Positions 11,801-22,710 of a DNA stretch of 38,253 bases are shown piece by piece. The translations under genes were made by a program, and so were the position numbers. Source of the DNA: Pelargonium nanum (lineage: Eukaryota; Streptophyta; Magnoliopsida; Geraniales; Geraniaceae); NCBI GenBank assembly GCA_036897485.1, contig JAYMTF010000369.1:1-38253 (forward strand), given 5' to 3'. Every line of letters begins with the position of its first letter. Within the stretch, counting starts at the first letter, position 1. The notes under the pieces are model-generated. The model did no database searches. It saw only the letters and a list, made by a program, of their open reading frames with translations, and was not told the DNA's origin.

Positions 11801-14800
11801 AAATAGAGAGATCACAAATGACATTGAAGAGATTGGAAAGGGGGGGAATAATAGTAAAACCGTATCAGATATTCGAAAGAAATATGAAAGAAAGCTTGCT
11901 GCGCATCAAGGGAATGAAACTGAGGTATGTACTCTATATTGCACAGAATAGCTGTGAAAACTTCCTGCAATGAAAATGAACTCTTATTTAGCAACTTAGA
12001 ATTCTTCATTTAATTTTTATTTTTGGCAGGAAAACGATAAGAACAGAGATTTGTCAGCACCTGGAGCTGGGGTATCGATTTTCTATCTTTCTGCTAGTAT
12101 ATTGCTAGCATTAACAACACTATGTACTATGTAGTTTGGTCATATGTCTGACATCTGAGTTTATATGCGCTGCCCATCCCAAATGCCAATCTATTGGGTG
12201 TCATACAACTTCTCTCTATTTGTGTGTATATAATATCCTGCTTCAACCTTTTCATATCTGCACTAACTAGAAATTAACTTATTTAGAAAAGTTCTAGTAC
12301 TTTGATATACAGACAGGTTTATTATTGTAAGCCACCTTTGTTCCTAGTTCATTAATATATTACTTTGGCTTTTCTACATGCCTATACCAGTAAATTCTCA
12401 GCTGCAATGTATTTGATTGAGTCTGACGGAATATTATCCTCCCTTGGTTTTGCACATTTGATTTCAATCCTTACCGATATCATATATAATATGATTGCCG
12501 TGTGATTTACAAAATAGAGAAATCAAGTGAGATTAATCTAGGGTTGTTTTTTCTTGCCATGTTCAACATTTTGCTTAGCCATCCCTGCCCTAGTGAATTG
12601 TCGTGCTAATCTCTTGTGGCAGTTTTAAGTAGACTTAGCTGTTCTCTTGCTTTCAGCTCTTGGCTTATAAGATAGCTCATAAGAATATGTGCTTTTTAAT
12701 TTGTCAGTTCAACTTCCATGGAATTATTTCATCCTGCTTTGAACCTCATTTGCAAGTATATGTTGAACTAGAAGAGAAGACACTAATGGAAAATCTGGAG
12801 AAGCTTATTCAGGTAGCTTGGGTATATCATTCTTTACTACAAACATTGTATACTTGTCCAGTTTTTATATATTGTCTTGAATCTTAATTTCATCTGGTAG
12901 GAGGAAACATGGGATATTGAGGATGGAAGTCAAAATAATGTTTTATCCAGTAGCATGCAGGTAATCATTTATATTTTTTTGTGTTTCCGTATATAGCCTG
13001 TATGAAGTATGTTCCAGGAGCTTGGGTTGGGCCTGACGGTTTCTGTCTTGTAAACCTTTTTCTTATTGTTGAATACATAGCACCTCATATTCCAGTTGGG
13101 AGAAGAGGGGTTGTGGAACCTCTGTGTGTGCGTTTGAAGTTTGGTTGTTGGATTATTGAAGGTGAACCCAGCATCACATTGAGGCTGTATTTTCTCGTCT
13201 TAGATCTAACCTTTTCTTGCATGCAACTGTTGGAAACAGGGTTTCTAGGGGACCTGATATTGAGGGAATTTTCCGTGAAACGTGAGCATATCCCCTTCAT
13301 AAAGTACATAGGAATTTTTTAGGTTGGTTGGCTAGTTAGTCTAATTGGAATTTAGTAAGATTTTTACAGTAATATACTAATATTTAATTATCAGAATATG
13401 CAGTGCTTCAATGGATTTTCAGGCAGAATGTTGATCACTTATAATGAGGAATTAGTTCAAATATGTGATGAATTCAAAATGAAACTGTCGAATATATATG
13501 ATCTCAACAACAACAAGAAATCCTGTTTGTGTTGTTTTAGCAAACAGAGTTCAAATGGCCACCAAGGAATTTTGCATTATATGAATGTCTTATATGTATT
13601 TTATTCCCAGGTTGTTAGACAAGAAGTTGAAATTTTGGATATCTTTCTTTGTAGTTCGGATAATATGTCATGTGTCATTGCCTATGTCTTTTCATGCTGA
13701 TTTGTGTTTGATCAATCTGGAGGCATTCCATGGACAAATTTGTTTTTAGATTGTGCCCTAGTAAATTTATCCTATTCCAATTTTGATTATTTTCCCGTTT
13801 GTTGCATCATGCAGTTGTTTCTTGTAATTAAAAGAAGCTTGAAGAGATGCAGTGCTCTAACAAAGAGTCAGACATTATTTAATTTGTTCAGGGTGCGTTA
13901 TTGAAACTTGTCATTGAAATAGCCCTTTTCAGTATGCACCTTGCTGTATTGACATTCATTGATATGGGAAATAGCTGTTGTGAAGTTAACGCTCAAATAT
14001 GAAATCCTACCACTTGGTGCATAGTATACGTTCCTAAGAATTTACTTTGCTATAATATATTTACTAATTGTGGATTAACTCTTTCAGCTCAACATAAAAC
14101 AAATTTGAGATTATTTTCAGCAATTATATGTTACTTGTTGTTTGTTGCAACCGTAATATCCTTCCGCTTTTTCTCCAAGCCTATTTTTCTTACCACCCTA
14201 GTTTATAGACCTTTCAATCACAAAAACCTGATGCATTGAGATGCCTTGTTGAAAGATTATTACATTTAGGGGGTAATGAAGAAGGATGACATTGTTATAA
14301 ATAGGTTCAAAATGAAATGACTCTGAAGCTAATCAGTTCTCCATTTGCCAACTTTATGCTCCTTCCATCATTAGGTATTTCAAAGAGTTCTTAAAGCATA
14401 TGCTACAAGGCTCTTTGGAAGATTACCTAAGGGTGGCACAGGGATTGTTGCTGCTGCCACTGGTATGGATGGGCAAATAAAGGTATCCCCAAATTAGTTT
14501 ATGTCATTGTTTTGAGAAACTGCTTGTTCTTCATATATCTGATACTAATAGCGTATTTATTGTCATTCTCATAACTTGAGCAGACATCTGACAGGGATGA
14601 AAGGGTGATTTGTTACATTGTAAATTCAGCGGAATATTGCCATAAAACAGTAAGTTGTTTCTGATCTTGGTATTTTTTGCAATTGTACATTACTATCTTG
14701 CTTTATGTGTGTGTATGGGTCATGAGTTGCCAACTGATTTTCAATACAAAAATAAAGAGTCATTTGTGATCCTTTTGGAACGTTGCATAAAATATAGGGG

Positions 14801-17478
14801 GGATTAGTTCCTTAATGAAAACAGATGCAAGGCCTACTAACTTGGCTCTATTTCTTGACAGTCTGGTGAACTTGCAGAAAGTATATCCAAAATTATTGAT
14901 TCCCAGTTTGCAGATGGGATAGATATGTCAGATGTGCAGGTACTGACTACTTGTTTTTGTTTCTTCCATGGATCTCACCCAGTAGCAATTATTTTCTGTA
15001 CATTGTTACAGAAGTTGTGCAATTACGCAGGATGAATTTTCAGCAGTCATCACAAAAGCACTGGTAACCCTAGTGCATGGCCTGGAATCTAAATTTGATG
15101 CTGAAATGGCTTCAATGACTCGCGTCCCATGGGGTACCCTTGAAAGTGTTGGCGACCAATCAGAGTAAGATACATTAACTTAGGAATTGCTCCTTAAATA
15201 CTAGGGCCAAATATAACTCTCCATAAATAACCACATCCTTCTCTTTTGCAGGTATGTCAATGGCATAAGTACTTTCCTTAGTAGTAGCATTCCTGTATTT
15301 GGACAACTTCTTTCACCTATTTACTTCCAGTTCTTCTTGGATAAGGTAATTATACGAGAATAAATTGATTTGTTTTGTAATTAACACTCGCTGCTTGCTT
15401 ATTATTACTTTCAAGGTTTACTTATTATGTCTACTGGCAGCTATTAAATTTCGGATGTTATTGCTAAAAAATCTACAAAACCAAAACAAAAAACTACATG
15501 ATGTACGTCAATTTTTCAGCTATATGTCATGTGACTCACATCAATATGCTTTGTTCTTATGCTCTGCAGCTCGCATCATCACTTGGCCCACGCTTGTTCC
15601 TCAACATTTTCAAGTGCAAGCACATATCAGAAACTGGAGCCCAGCAAGTTGTTATCTTTAACCTTGTTTACTTGTGATCTATTCTAGTTTAAAACTTTGT
15701 AGCATCCAGTATCAGCATATATGATATTTTAACCATTGCTTGCATGGCTTGTCTGGAGGGTAGTTCCTCAATCTTATACTCTTAAGATGTTCAGGCTATG
15801 CCTCAAAATTTGATATACTTACTAGTCAAATTGGAAATTGCCCAACTTATTTGTAATCCTGAATCTAATACGTACTTGAGTTGCTTACCTGCAGTCTAAT
15901 TATTTTTGTTCACGGATAAGATATCAACATCTAGGATCATATTCCGTTAGGCTTAGAGTCCATGAAGAACAAATATTTCACTTGTATAGATCATAAATGC
16001 TGACATGTGATTTTTGCAGATGTTATTGGATACTCAAGCTGTAAAGACAATTCTTTTAGAAGTTCCTTCCCTTGGTCGACAGGTAAGCTATAGTTTTCTT
16101 CCTGCTTCTTATCACTATTAGAATTATTGTTCATCTATATCACGTATACTTGTCAGAAATCAACATTGGAGTACATTTATTTGTTCATTCATCTATATGA
16201 TGTATAAGTGTCAGAAATTAACTGTGCTCAAGTTGTATGTTGAATTTTGAGGAATGTACATTTCCAACTAAGTTTAATTGACTAGATCAACATTGCAGTA
16301 TATGTAACTATGTGAGTTATATGTGTTCTAATCTTTTATTTGTTCATTATCTCGTTATGCTGAACAAATGTATTAATATTTTCTATATTTATCTGAAAGA
16401 CATCTGGTGCTGCCAATTATTCAAAATTTGTAAGCCGTGAGATGAGCAGAGCCGAAGCACTTTTAAAGGTTAGTGATAATAAAAAAATTCTGGGTTTACT
16501 ATCCAGGAAGTCAATTCCTATCTTTTGATTTCAATAATGCAAACAAATCTCATTTTACAGGTTATACTATCTCCGGTTGATTCTGTTGCTGATACATATC
16601 GTGCATTGCTACCAGAGGGAACGCCAATGGAATTCCAGCGTATTCTGGAGCTCAAGGTTATTGTCTTTATTCCCTCTCTTTTTCCGCACAGCTTACTTTA
16701 ATGCATTATTGCTTCAAGACAATAAACTTAATTTTAGGGTCAGACTAGAAATGAAATCCCCGTGAAATTTTAACTTTAAAGTATACTCATTTCCCTCTCT
16801 TATATTGGAAATCTACCGCTCATCTAACCCACTAACAAGTATTCAATTGTCAAGGAAACCGTGAAAGATCGGACATTTGACATATATCCTTAATTTGGGT
16901 ATGCTGAGTAGCATGGTCTCTGGAAAATGCTGCATCTACTCCTCTATTTTGCTGGTTTTGCTGGGTTATTGTTCTGTTTAGTCCTAAACCCGGAAATCTT
17001 ATTCAATCTTAAGTCCATTCTCATCATCATTACATCATTTTAATGTTAAATAATTTGCTTCTGTTAGTTGCCTATTCAACTTCAAAGATGCCAATTATTC
17101 TCAGCTGTGTTAAACTAGAATGTCAGACATTTCCCGTGGATTCATTTGAGCTATCATGTGCAGGGTCTTAAAAAAGCCGATCAGCAAAGTATATTAGATG
17201 ACTTCAACAAGCGTGGACCCGGGATCACACAACCGTCCATCACACCTTCAGCTCTTTTATCTACCCCAGCCGTCCCCCCTGCCCCTACTGCCCCTCCTAC
17301 TCCTGCAATGACCAATTCCACATCAGTCGGGTTTATTGCTTCCCGGGAAGATGTCCTAACTAGGGCAGCAGCACTCGGACGAGGAGCTGCCACAACAGGG
17401 TTCAAGAGATTCCTTGCTCTAACCGAAGCAGCAAAAGACCGGAAAGATGGGCCTTTCAGGAAGCTATTCAATGCATGA
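5814..17478 (+). CDS. VPS53: VPS53, GARP-complex subunit (HIT1-like), 24 exons
   Basis: Subunit of the GARP/EARP tethering complexes (with VPS51, VPS52, VPS54/50) that act at the trans-Golgi network on endosome-derived vesicles. The Arabidopsis counterpart is HIT1. Exons: 5814-5862, 6760-6854, 7421-7477, 8001-8151, 8680-8750, 8973-9097, 10440-10600, 10692-10833, 11336-11399, 11739-11924, 12030-12071, 12708-12812, 12901-12960, 13815-13892, 14375-14482, 14584-14649, 14862-14939, 15031-15164, 15252-15345, 15570-15647, 16020-16082, 16400-16468, 16561-16656, 17164-17478. All have GT-AG ends and consistent phase, giving 2487 nt (828 residues), the length I recall for HIT1. It starts [16 protein letters not shown]. 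The Vps53 N domain covers roughly the first 400 residues (for example [23 protein letters not shown]). A Pro/Thr/Ala-rich linker in exon 24 precedes the end, FRKLFNA. No frameshift or stop was found. Confidence 0.95.
6330..6600 (-). mobile_element. Probable SINE-like retroposon relic in VPS53 intron 1
   Basis: Read on the minus strand, a segment rich in short GC-bearing motifs (GTTCGAGCCTCC, GGTGGGGTTTAGG) ends in GTTGCTGATAAAAAAAAAC. A very similar 3' end, CTTGCTGATAAAAAAAG, recurs near 29287-29310. An oligo(A) end after TTGCTGATA, together with the B-box-like GTTCGAGCC, suggests a retroposon. Its 5' boundary and target duplication were not resolved. Confidence 0.4.
7551..7570. repeat. Perfect 20-bp palindrome
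   Basis: GTGGGGGCAG is followed directly by its reverse complement, CTGCCCCCAC, in an otherwise AT-rich intron of VPS53 (between exons 3 and 4). Text around it (about 7540-7900) looks like degraded repeat sequence, so this may be a fossil transposon junction. Confidence 0.7.
8755..8779. repeat. Poly(T) tract next to VPS53 exon 5
   Basis: A run of about 25 T begins five bases after the exon 5 donor (exon end 8750). A short (TG)n tract follows near 8847-8861. Both are intronic simple repeats. Confidence 0.85.
9427..9510. repeat. Two-copy 42-bp tandem duplication in a VPS53 intron
   Basis: Copies at 9427-9468 and 9469-9510 both begin TTTGGTAGT and end ATAATTTCCC, with several substitutions between them. 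They lie in the 1.3-kb intron 6. No coding function is seen. Confidence 0.85.
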
Positions 17479-17641
17479 GAATCTCCCATAATTTCCAGGT
17501 TTTGCATTGTGATCCATCGATCATTTTGATGTATGATTTGTTATTCTATTTCTTATGTATATTGCTTTTTCGATGCTTACTTAGCTAACTGGAAACAAAT
17601 TTTGGTTGGAGAAATAATTGTCTTGTTCCATCTATTGTTTG

Positions 17642-17647
17642 AATAAA
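17642..17647 (+). terminator. Likely VPS53 polyadenylation signal
   Basis: AATAAA lies about 164 nt after the VPS53 stop codon, at a usual distance for a plant near-upstream element. Confidence 0.5.
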
Positions 17648-17702
17648 ATATGTTCTTTTCATCACTTCACAGAAGTAAGGTAGTGTTTTGGATTATAAAA
17701 AG

Positions 17703-17807
17703 TTGAAATGACAATGAGAACAAAGAATGGGAATGGCAAAGCCATTTTCACGATAAAAAAAAATTATAACTCAAACATAAACTATGAGAATCTCATTCTC
17801 ATTTCAA
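17703..17807. repeat. Short inverted repeat, possible MITE remnant
   Basis: The arm at 17703-17719 (TTGAAATGACAATGAGA) pairs with 17791-17807 (TCTCATTCTCATTTCAA) with one mismatch. A second small hairpin, GAGAATCTCATTCTC, sits inside the right arm. It lies just downstream of VPS53. The element ends are not defined. Confidence 0.45.
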
Positions 17808-17839
17808 TTATTGATTCTCATTTCTAAAAGAACATTAAA

Positions 17840-19200
17840 AACAAACCTCTTTATGCATCAAACAATTGAATACCATACACATCTAGAGCAACTTGTCTAG
17901 CCGAAAACCATTATTCCCTCATCCTAAGACTGTGCCAAGAAGCATTTTTGTAACCTTGATACTTTTAAACTACGAGTCACTAGAAGTCTAGAATGACACC
18001 CGAAGAGGTTGGCGCTCCTAGAAACTCCAACCTCCTCGAACCTAACACATGTGAAGGATTTCTTAAGAAACTAGAATCTAAGCACATAATGAGTTCCAAC
18101 GTCAACATTAATCTCATGCCGACACATTATTACTTTTAGATTGTAAATATAAATCTCTCTTGAAAGAGAAGGAAAGTTCAACTAATCATTTCTCATGTAT
18201 TCAAACACCAACTATTTTTTCTCGAATGAGATTTTTAACCTCACGCTTGAGCGACTACCCAAAAATGCAACCAATACTATTGCTTAACAGTATGATAACA
18301 TTGTGTAAGCCACATGGATACATCATAGCTCCCCAAGACTTATTTACTTCGACTATTGGTAGTCTTAATTCTCATTCCGAACATGTTTTGAGCAATTTTG
18401 TCATGAAAGTCAAGTATTTAAACACAGTTGTAATTCGTCCTCTATATGACCTAACGAAAAAGAACAGTTTATATTTTCATCACTCAGCAATAGGTATGAG
18501 ACTCGAGCATTATTCTCGAGCTCCAACTACTAGAAGGTATGTTGAGAAGACTCACAAGAACAAATGGATCAATGAAGAATTGATTCAAGCCCAAGAGCAT
18601 GTAAGAAACATAAGAGCAGTTGTTGGGTTAAAGATCAGTGTTTGTTTAAGTGTAGGCGCTTAAGTCAACTTTACAGTAATTGCCTGCATGTTTTGGAGAA
18701 TGAACTCTTGTTGACTTATGTATGTAGTATGTTGTATGTGTTTGCTTTCTCAACAATGTTCTGCTCACTGTGGATCAAAGAGGCCATGAGATACTACCAA
18801 CATGCATAAATTTTCTTTAAAAGAAAACAGAACCCTCATTTTAGGAATAGAAATACAAAACATAATGCACTATAAACCAAACTTGAATGCCATGAGCCAT
18901 CCAATAACACCATGCTAAGAAACTTTGTGGCTCAAATTGCCAAGACCAGGGGAAGAGAAGGCACTGAATTTTACTAACATTATTAGCAACCATTAATAGA
19001 ATATGTTAATTGTCAAAATCACCTATTTTTTAGAATTCCAGACATTATGGAAATAACCTACAAACAATAATAAAAAAGAGAGGCAATGTTTGTTTCAGGA
19101 ACCTATTTTAAAGTGCTATATATAGACCGACATCAACAATCTGACACAGATTGAGGACAAAAGGCGCATACTTGATCGCATACTTACTCGGATACTGGAA
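17840..19200. other. Intergenic region, converging 3' ends of VPS53 and the RNA helicase
   Basis: AT-rich sequence between two converging genes. Apart from the inverted repeat at its left edge and one unassigned ORF (18160-18663, listed separately), no gene or transposon is recognised. Confidence 0.5.
18160..18663 (+). CDS. Unassigned ORF of 167 codons, possibly spurious
   Basis: The longest open frame between VPS53 and the helicase gene, starting MKEKESSTNHFSC and ending in GLKISVCLSVGA. I recognise no domain, signal peptide or clear membrane segment, and no transposase or reverse-transcriptase motif. A 504-bp open frame is longer than most random ones in this AT-rich DNA, so it may be a relic of an old coding sequence, but no promoter or splice evidence supports expression. 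Low confidence that it is a gene. Confidence 0.15.
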   Translation: MKEKESSTNHFSCIQTPTIFSRMRFLTSRLSDYPKMQPILLLNSMITLCKPHGYIIAPQDLFTSTIGSLNSHSEHVLSNFVMKVKYLNTVVIRPLYDLTKKNSLYFHHSAIGMRLEHYSRAPTTRRYVEKTHKNKWINEELIQAQEHVRNIRAVVGLKISVCLSVGA

Positions 19201-19243
19201 ATTATCACAAACCCTTGCTTATCGCTTGTCTTATGCCCATCAC

Positions 19244-21826
19244 CTACCAACCCCCAAAGTCATCAAAGGCGCCACCTTTGCGGCCAGACTTTTTTGAACC
19301 AAAGTCCCCGAAACCGCCGCCAGACTTATTTGAACCAAAGTCACCGAAACCGCCACCAGACTTCTTTGTACCAAAGTCCCCAAACCCACCATATCTGCCA
19401 CCGGAATCATTTGAGCGACCAAAGCCGCCGCCACTAGAACGGCCAAATCCAGACTCCCCTCTACCACCAGATCGGCCAAATCCTGATCCCCTTGAACCTC
19501 CACCAAATGAGCCAAATCCACCACCACCACTACTCAATTGAATCATGTCCTCACTTCGGACCTCAATAGGAGGAAGCTGTAAACCAGCAAAGCAAAGAAA
19601 TCAGGCGAAGCATGTTATAATAACACCAGTATGTTTGACTTCTGAATTATTCAACAGTAATGTAACTAATAATGGTGAAATAAGAAGTGAGAATTATGAC
19701 ATTATCATGCATATACCATTGTGAAATTTTTATACAACAGTATGGGTGATTAATTGATGTTCAGGCATGTCATCTACATAGTTAAGCACAATATTTGCAT
19801 CTATCATTAAGTTTAGAGTTCTAATGACACTCTTTTGCCTCCAAACTTGGCATCATATAACTATGAAGAAAATAAATTGGAAATAACAGAAAAGGAAACA
19901 AGTAAAAGGGGAGATTGATAGTGACCTGTGTGAATCTGCCTCCCACATCGCGTTCAATCATCTTGACATCCCTAGCCTGCTGATCAGTGTGAATAAGAAT
20001 TGCAGTTCCCGTCTTACCAGCACGACCTGTTCGACCAGATCGGTGAACAAAGATCTCTGAGTTGTTTGGAAGTTCATAATGTATTACCTGAGAAAAAAAA
20101 GAGTCAAAATAGATATTGACCAATAGATAGTTCATAATGTATTACGGAAAAGTTCTTATCTAATAATGAGAGAATATGAACTAAGTCATATATCATAAAC
20201 TCACAAGATCCACATTAGGGATGTCAAGGCCACGTGCAGCAACATCAGTGGCTATTAGTATATTAAAATGTCCCTGTCGAAACCCTGAAAGTGTCCTTTC
20301 CCTCTGACTTTGCGAGATATCTCCATGCAAAGCCTCACATTTGTACTTTTTGCTCAAAGCATAAGACAAGCGATCAGCATCACGCTTTGTTTGGGTGAAA
20401 ACAATGCACTTCCCTCCTTTTGCATGTTCCTAACAAAGGATATCAGAATCAGATAGTATAGATTAAGTTTTATAACATTGGCAAGATAAAGAGTAAAGAA
20501 TAACAGAACTTAAAGGCCAAATACAGAGTTTAATTCATACTGAAATCAGTGGTCCAATAATTGATGCTTTCCCAAAGCTGTCTGATGAAATTGAATAAAG
20601 GGAAATTCCTTCTGCTAGTTTCTGATCGTCCTCTCCAACCTGCACAATATAATCCTTTCTGAGATTAGTTACAAGCATGCAAAAGATAAATATAAATAAA
20701 TGAAGACATGGGATATGAAAACTCACGAGATCAACCATCAATGCATCTTTTAGGTACTTCCTAGTTAGTTTCCTTATGGGAGGTGGCATTGTTGCTGAGA
20801 ACATCATGGTTTGACGCTTAGCTGGTACCTTTTGCAAAATCTCTTCTACAGCTTCCTCAAATCCAATAGCAAGCATCTGGTCAGCTTCATCAAGAATAAG
20901 AAACTGAACTTCTGATAAATTCAAGGAACCTCTCTTAAGCAGATCAATTATTCGACCGGGAGTGCCAACAACTACATCAACACCATAGTTAAGAGTCCTT
21001 ATTTGGGAATGAATAGGTATGCCCCCGTAGCAACAAAGTGTGTCCAAGCCAGGCGCAGTGAGCCTAAACTCCTTTTCAACTTGACTCGCAAGCTCTCTTG
21101 TTGGAGCCAACACCAAAGCTAGAGGGTTCTTCCCTTGTCTGGTATCAACAAAACGCATAAATAATTTATATTGGGTTACAATCTAAATCAACTCTAACCA
21201 AAGGAGATGATAGTAACGAACCCATGTTTGGCATTAAACCGAATAATTTTATCCAAGACGGGAATCCCAAAAGCAAGGGTCTTTCCTGTTCCAGTTCTTG
21301 CACGACCAATCATATCACGACCTTCCATGGCAGGCTCCATGACAGCTCTCTGTACATTGACAATGAAGTAAAACAAATTATTAGTGCGACCATACAGTAT
21401 ACATCAATCAAACACGCTAATTCTTAACACATCACTTTCTCGGGAAACAAACAAAAAAAATACCTGGATGGGAAAGAGCTTGTGTATACCCCTACTAGCC
21501 AATGAAGCGATTATACTCTTGTCAATCCCCAAACCAGCGATTTCGAGCCCTTCGTCTTCAACGGAGTGAGGAGCGGATGCTGTGGCGTACCCAGCCTGGG
21601 ACACAAACGAAGATGCAAAATCGAACGGCCCAGGCTTCGCGTGGAAAGATCTAACGTCACAGCCCGAAGCACCATTTCCAGAAACACCGGCGATGGCGGC
21701 GGACGACGAAATCGGCGACGGATGGTGGAGGAGCGTCTCGATAGCGTTGAAGACGGCCACTGAGCCTCGCCTCAACACTACAGAAGAGGATCGAGAGCAA
21801 GATTTTCTCAGGATTGTGCTAAACAT
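19244..21826 (-). CDS. RH53: Mitochondrial DEAD-box RNA helicase, RH53/PMH type
   Basis: ATP-dependent RNA helicase; Arabidopsis relatives RH9/PMH1 and RH53/PMH2 act in mitochondrial RNA processing and group II intron splicing. Seven exons in phase: 21464-21826, 21222-21349, 20727-21138, 20541-20639, 20205-20429, 19926-20087, 19244-19576 (573 residues). The N-terminus ([20 protein letters not shown]) is Arg/Ser-rich without acidic residues, like a mitochondrial presequence. Motifs appear in order: Q-motif end [13 protein letters not shown], Ia PTRELA, Ib [47 protein letters not shown]. The last exon encodes a Gly/Phe/Ser-rich tail with three FGDFG repeats, ending DDFGGW. The protein is somewhat shorter than the Arabidopsis proteins (about 610 residues, from memory), and the difference probably lies in the tail. 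Paralogue identity (RH9 or RH53) is not resolved. Confidence 0.93.
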
Positions 21827-22040
21827 TGTCGCTGGATTTAGATCAAACGAGAGAGGGTTTGTGGTTTCGGAGAGAAACCCTAACAGTGATTGGGGTTTTA
21901 GGGTTTTAGAGAAGTTTGGAGAAGACTTTGTATTTGTAGGTTTATATCTAGGGTTTAACTGGTAGTGATGACGACAACAAGAGCATAGATATTTCTGAGG
22001 TTTGATCTTCTGCGGTAAGGCCTATCATGGGCTCGCCTTC
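21827..22040 (-). promoter_or_regulatory. Leader/promoter of the RNA helicase, with telo-boxes and a site II motif
   Basis: Upstream of the helicase start are three telo-box matches (AAACCCTA or its complement) at 21875-21883, 21896-21909 and 21949-21956, and a TGGGCT site II motif at 22028-22033. In plants the telo-box plus site II combination marks genes for translation and organelle biogenesis, which fits a mitochondrial helicase. Transcription start not visible. Confidence 0.55.
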
Positions 22041-22129
22041 TGAGCCAAAGATATCAAGAAACGGTAAATCTAAAATCTTAACTTCAATTTTCAAAATAGT
22101 TAAAAGTCAAAACTTGGAGAGCAAGTAGC

Positions 22130-22330
22130 CGAAGAGTATCGGTCAAGCAATTAGTGGTTGAAACTCGATTAAGACACACAAAATGAATTTGAGTGGGCGC
22201 TCAGCCATGCAATCAGTAGCTAAGACTCAGTCGAGGCACAAACAAGATGAATATGGGAAGACGCTCTTTGGTTGCGACTCAACTAAAACACAAACAAAGT
22301 AGGTACGGGTTGGTGCTCTGTGTGACTGTG
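22130..22330. repeat. Degenerate tandem repeat, about three copies of 60 bp
   Basis: Three successive blocks repeat the order GACTC(A/G), then (A)AAACACA/GGCACAAAC, then a short purine stretch, then GGC/TGCTC. They include ACTCGATTAAGACACACAAA, ACTCAGTCGAGGCACAAAC and ACTCAACTAAAACACAAAC. Copies are strongly diverged. They lie between the helicase promoter and the 3' end of the DC1 gene. Confidence 0.5.
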
Positions 22331-22559
22331 TCTACAAATTTATCGACATATGTATGAGTGTTAAGTCGTGAAGTGACATCCTTGTTGGCTTGATTGACTC
22401 TTAACTAAGACTTGCTGGGCACTTGGGCCAAGTGTTTTACGTGTTTTGGATTTCCTTTGAGTTCTCGGGTTTGAACCTCTTTACCGACGATATGGGGTTT
22501 GATTTAGGTTGAGACCCCTCCCTCATTTCATTATATAGTAATTATTAACTTTTTGCATT

Positions 22560-22685
22560 TAGACAAAGTACTATAGACCAACTATCATCGAAGCAATTGA
22601 CTTAAAGTGTTTGCTCTTTCAGAGGTCTCAGGTTCGAGTCTCGGTTAGTACGCCTGCTTATAAATAAATAAATAAACATATCTAT
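22560..22685 (+). mobile_element. Possible tRNA-derived SINE relic
   Basis: GGTTCGAGTCTC (22632-22643) matches a pol III B box, about 45 bp after the A-box-like segment AGCAATTGACTTAAAGTG. A 3' AT-rich tail (AAATAAATAAATAAACA) follows. The order and spacing fit a plant tRNA-derived SINE, but there is no clear target duplication. No intact tRNA cloverleaf is seen. Confidence 0.35.
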
Positions 22686-22710
22686 ATGGAAAACCAACAA
22701 ATAAACATTA

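Noticed and set aside
13398..13700. Plus-strand 100-codon ORF in a VPS53 intron
   Set aside because: Falls in intron 13, where the flanking exons join in phase without it, and has no family match.
19215..19541. Plus-strand proline-rich ORF (extensin-like PKSPKPPP)
   Set aside because: Antisense reading of the helicase's Gly-rich FGDFG tail; the minus-strand gene fully explains the open frame.
22600..22660. tRNA gene
   Set aside because: Only a B-box-like GGTTCGAGTCTC and a weak A box are present; no acceptor stem or anticodon arm can be drawn, so it is better read as a SINE relic.
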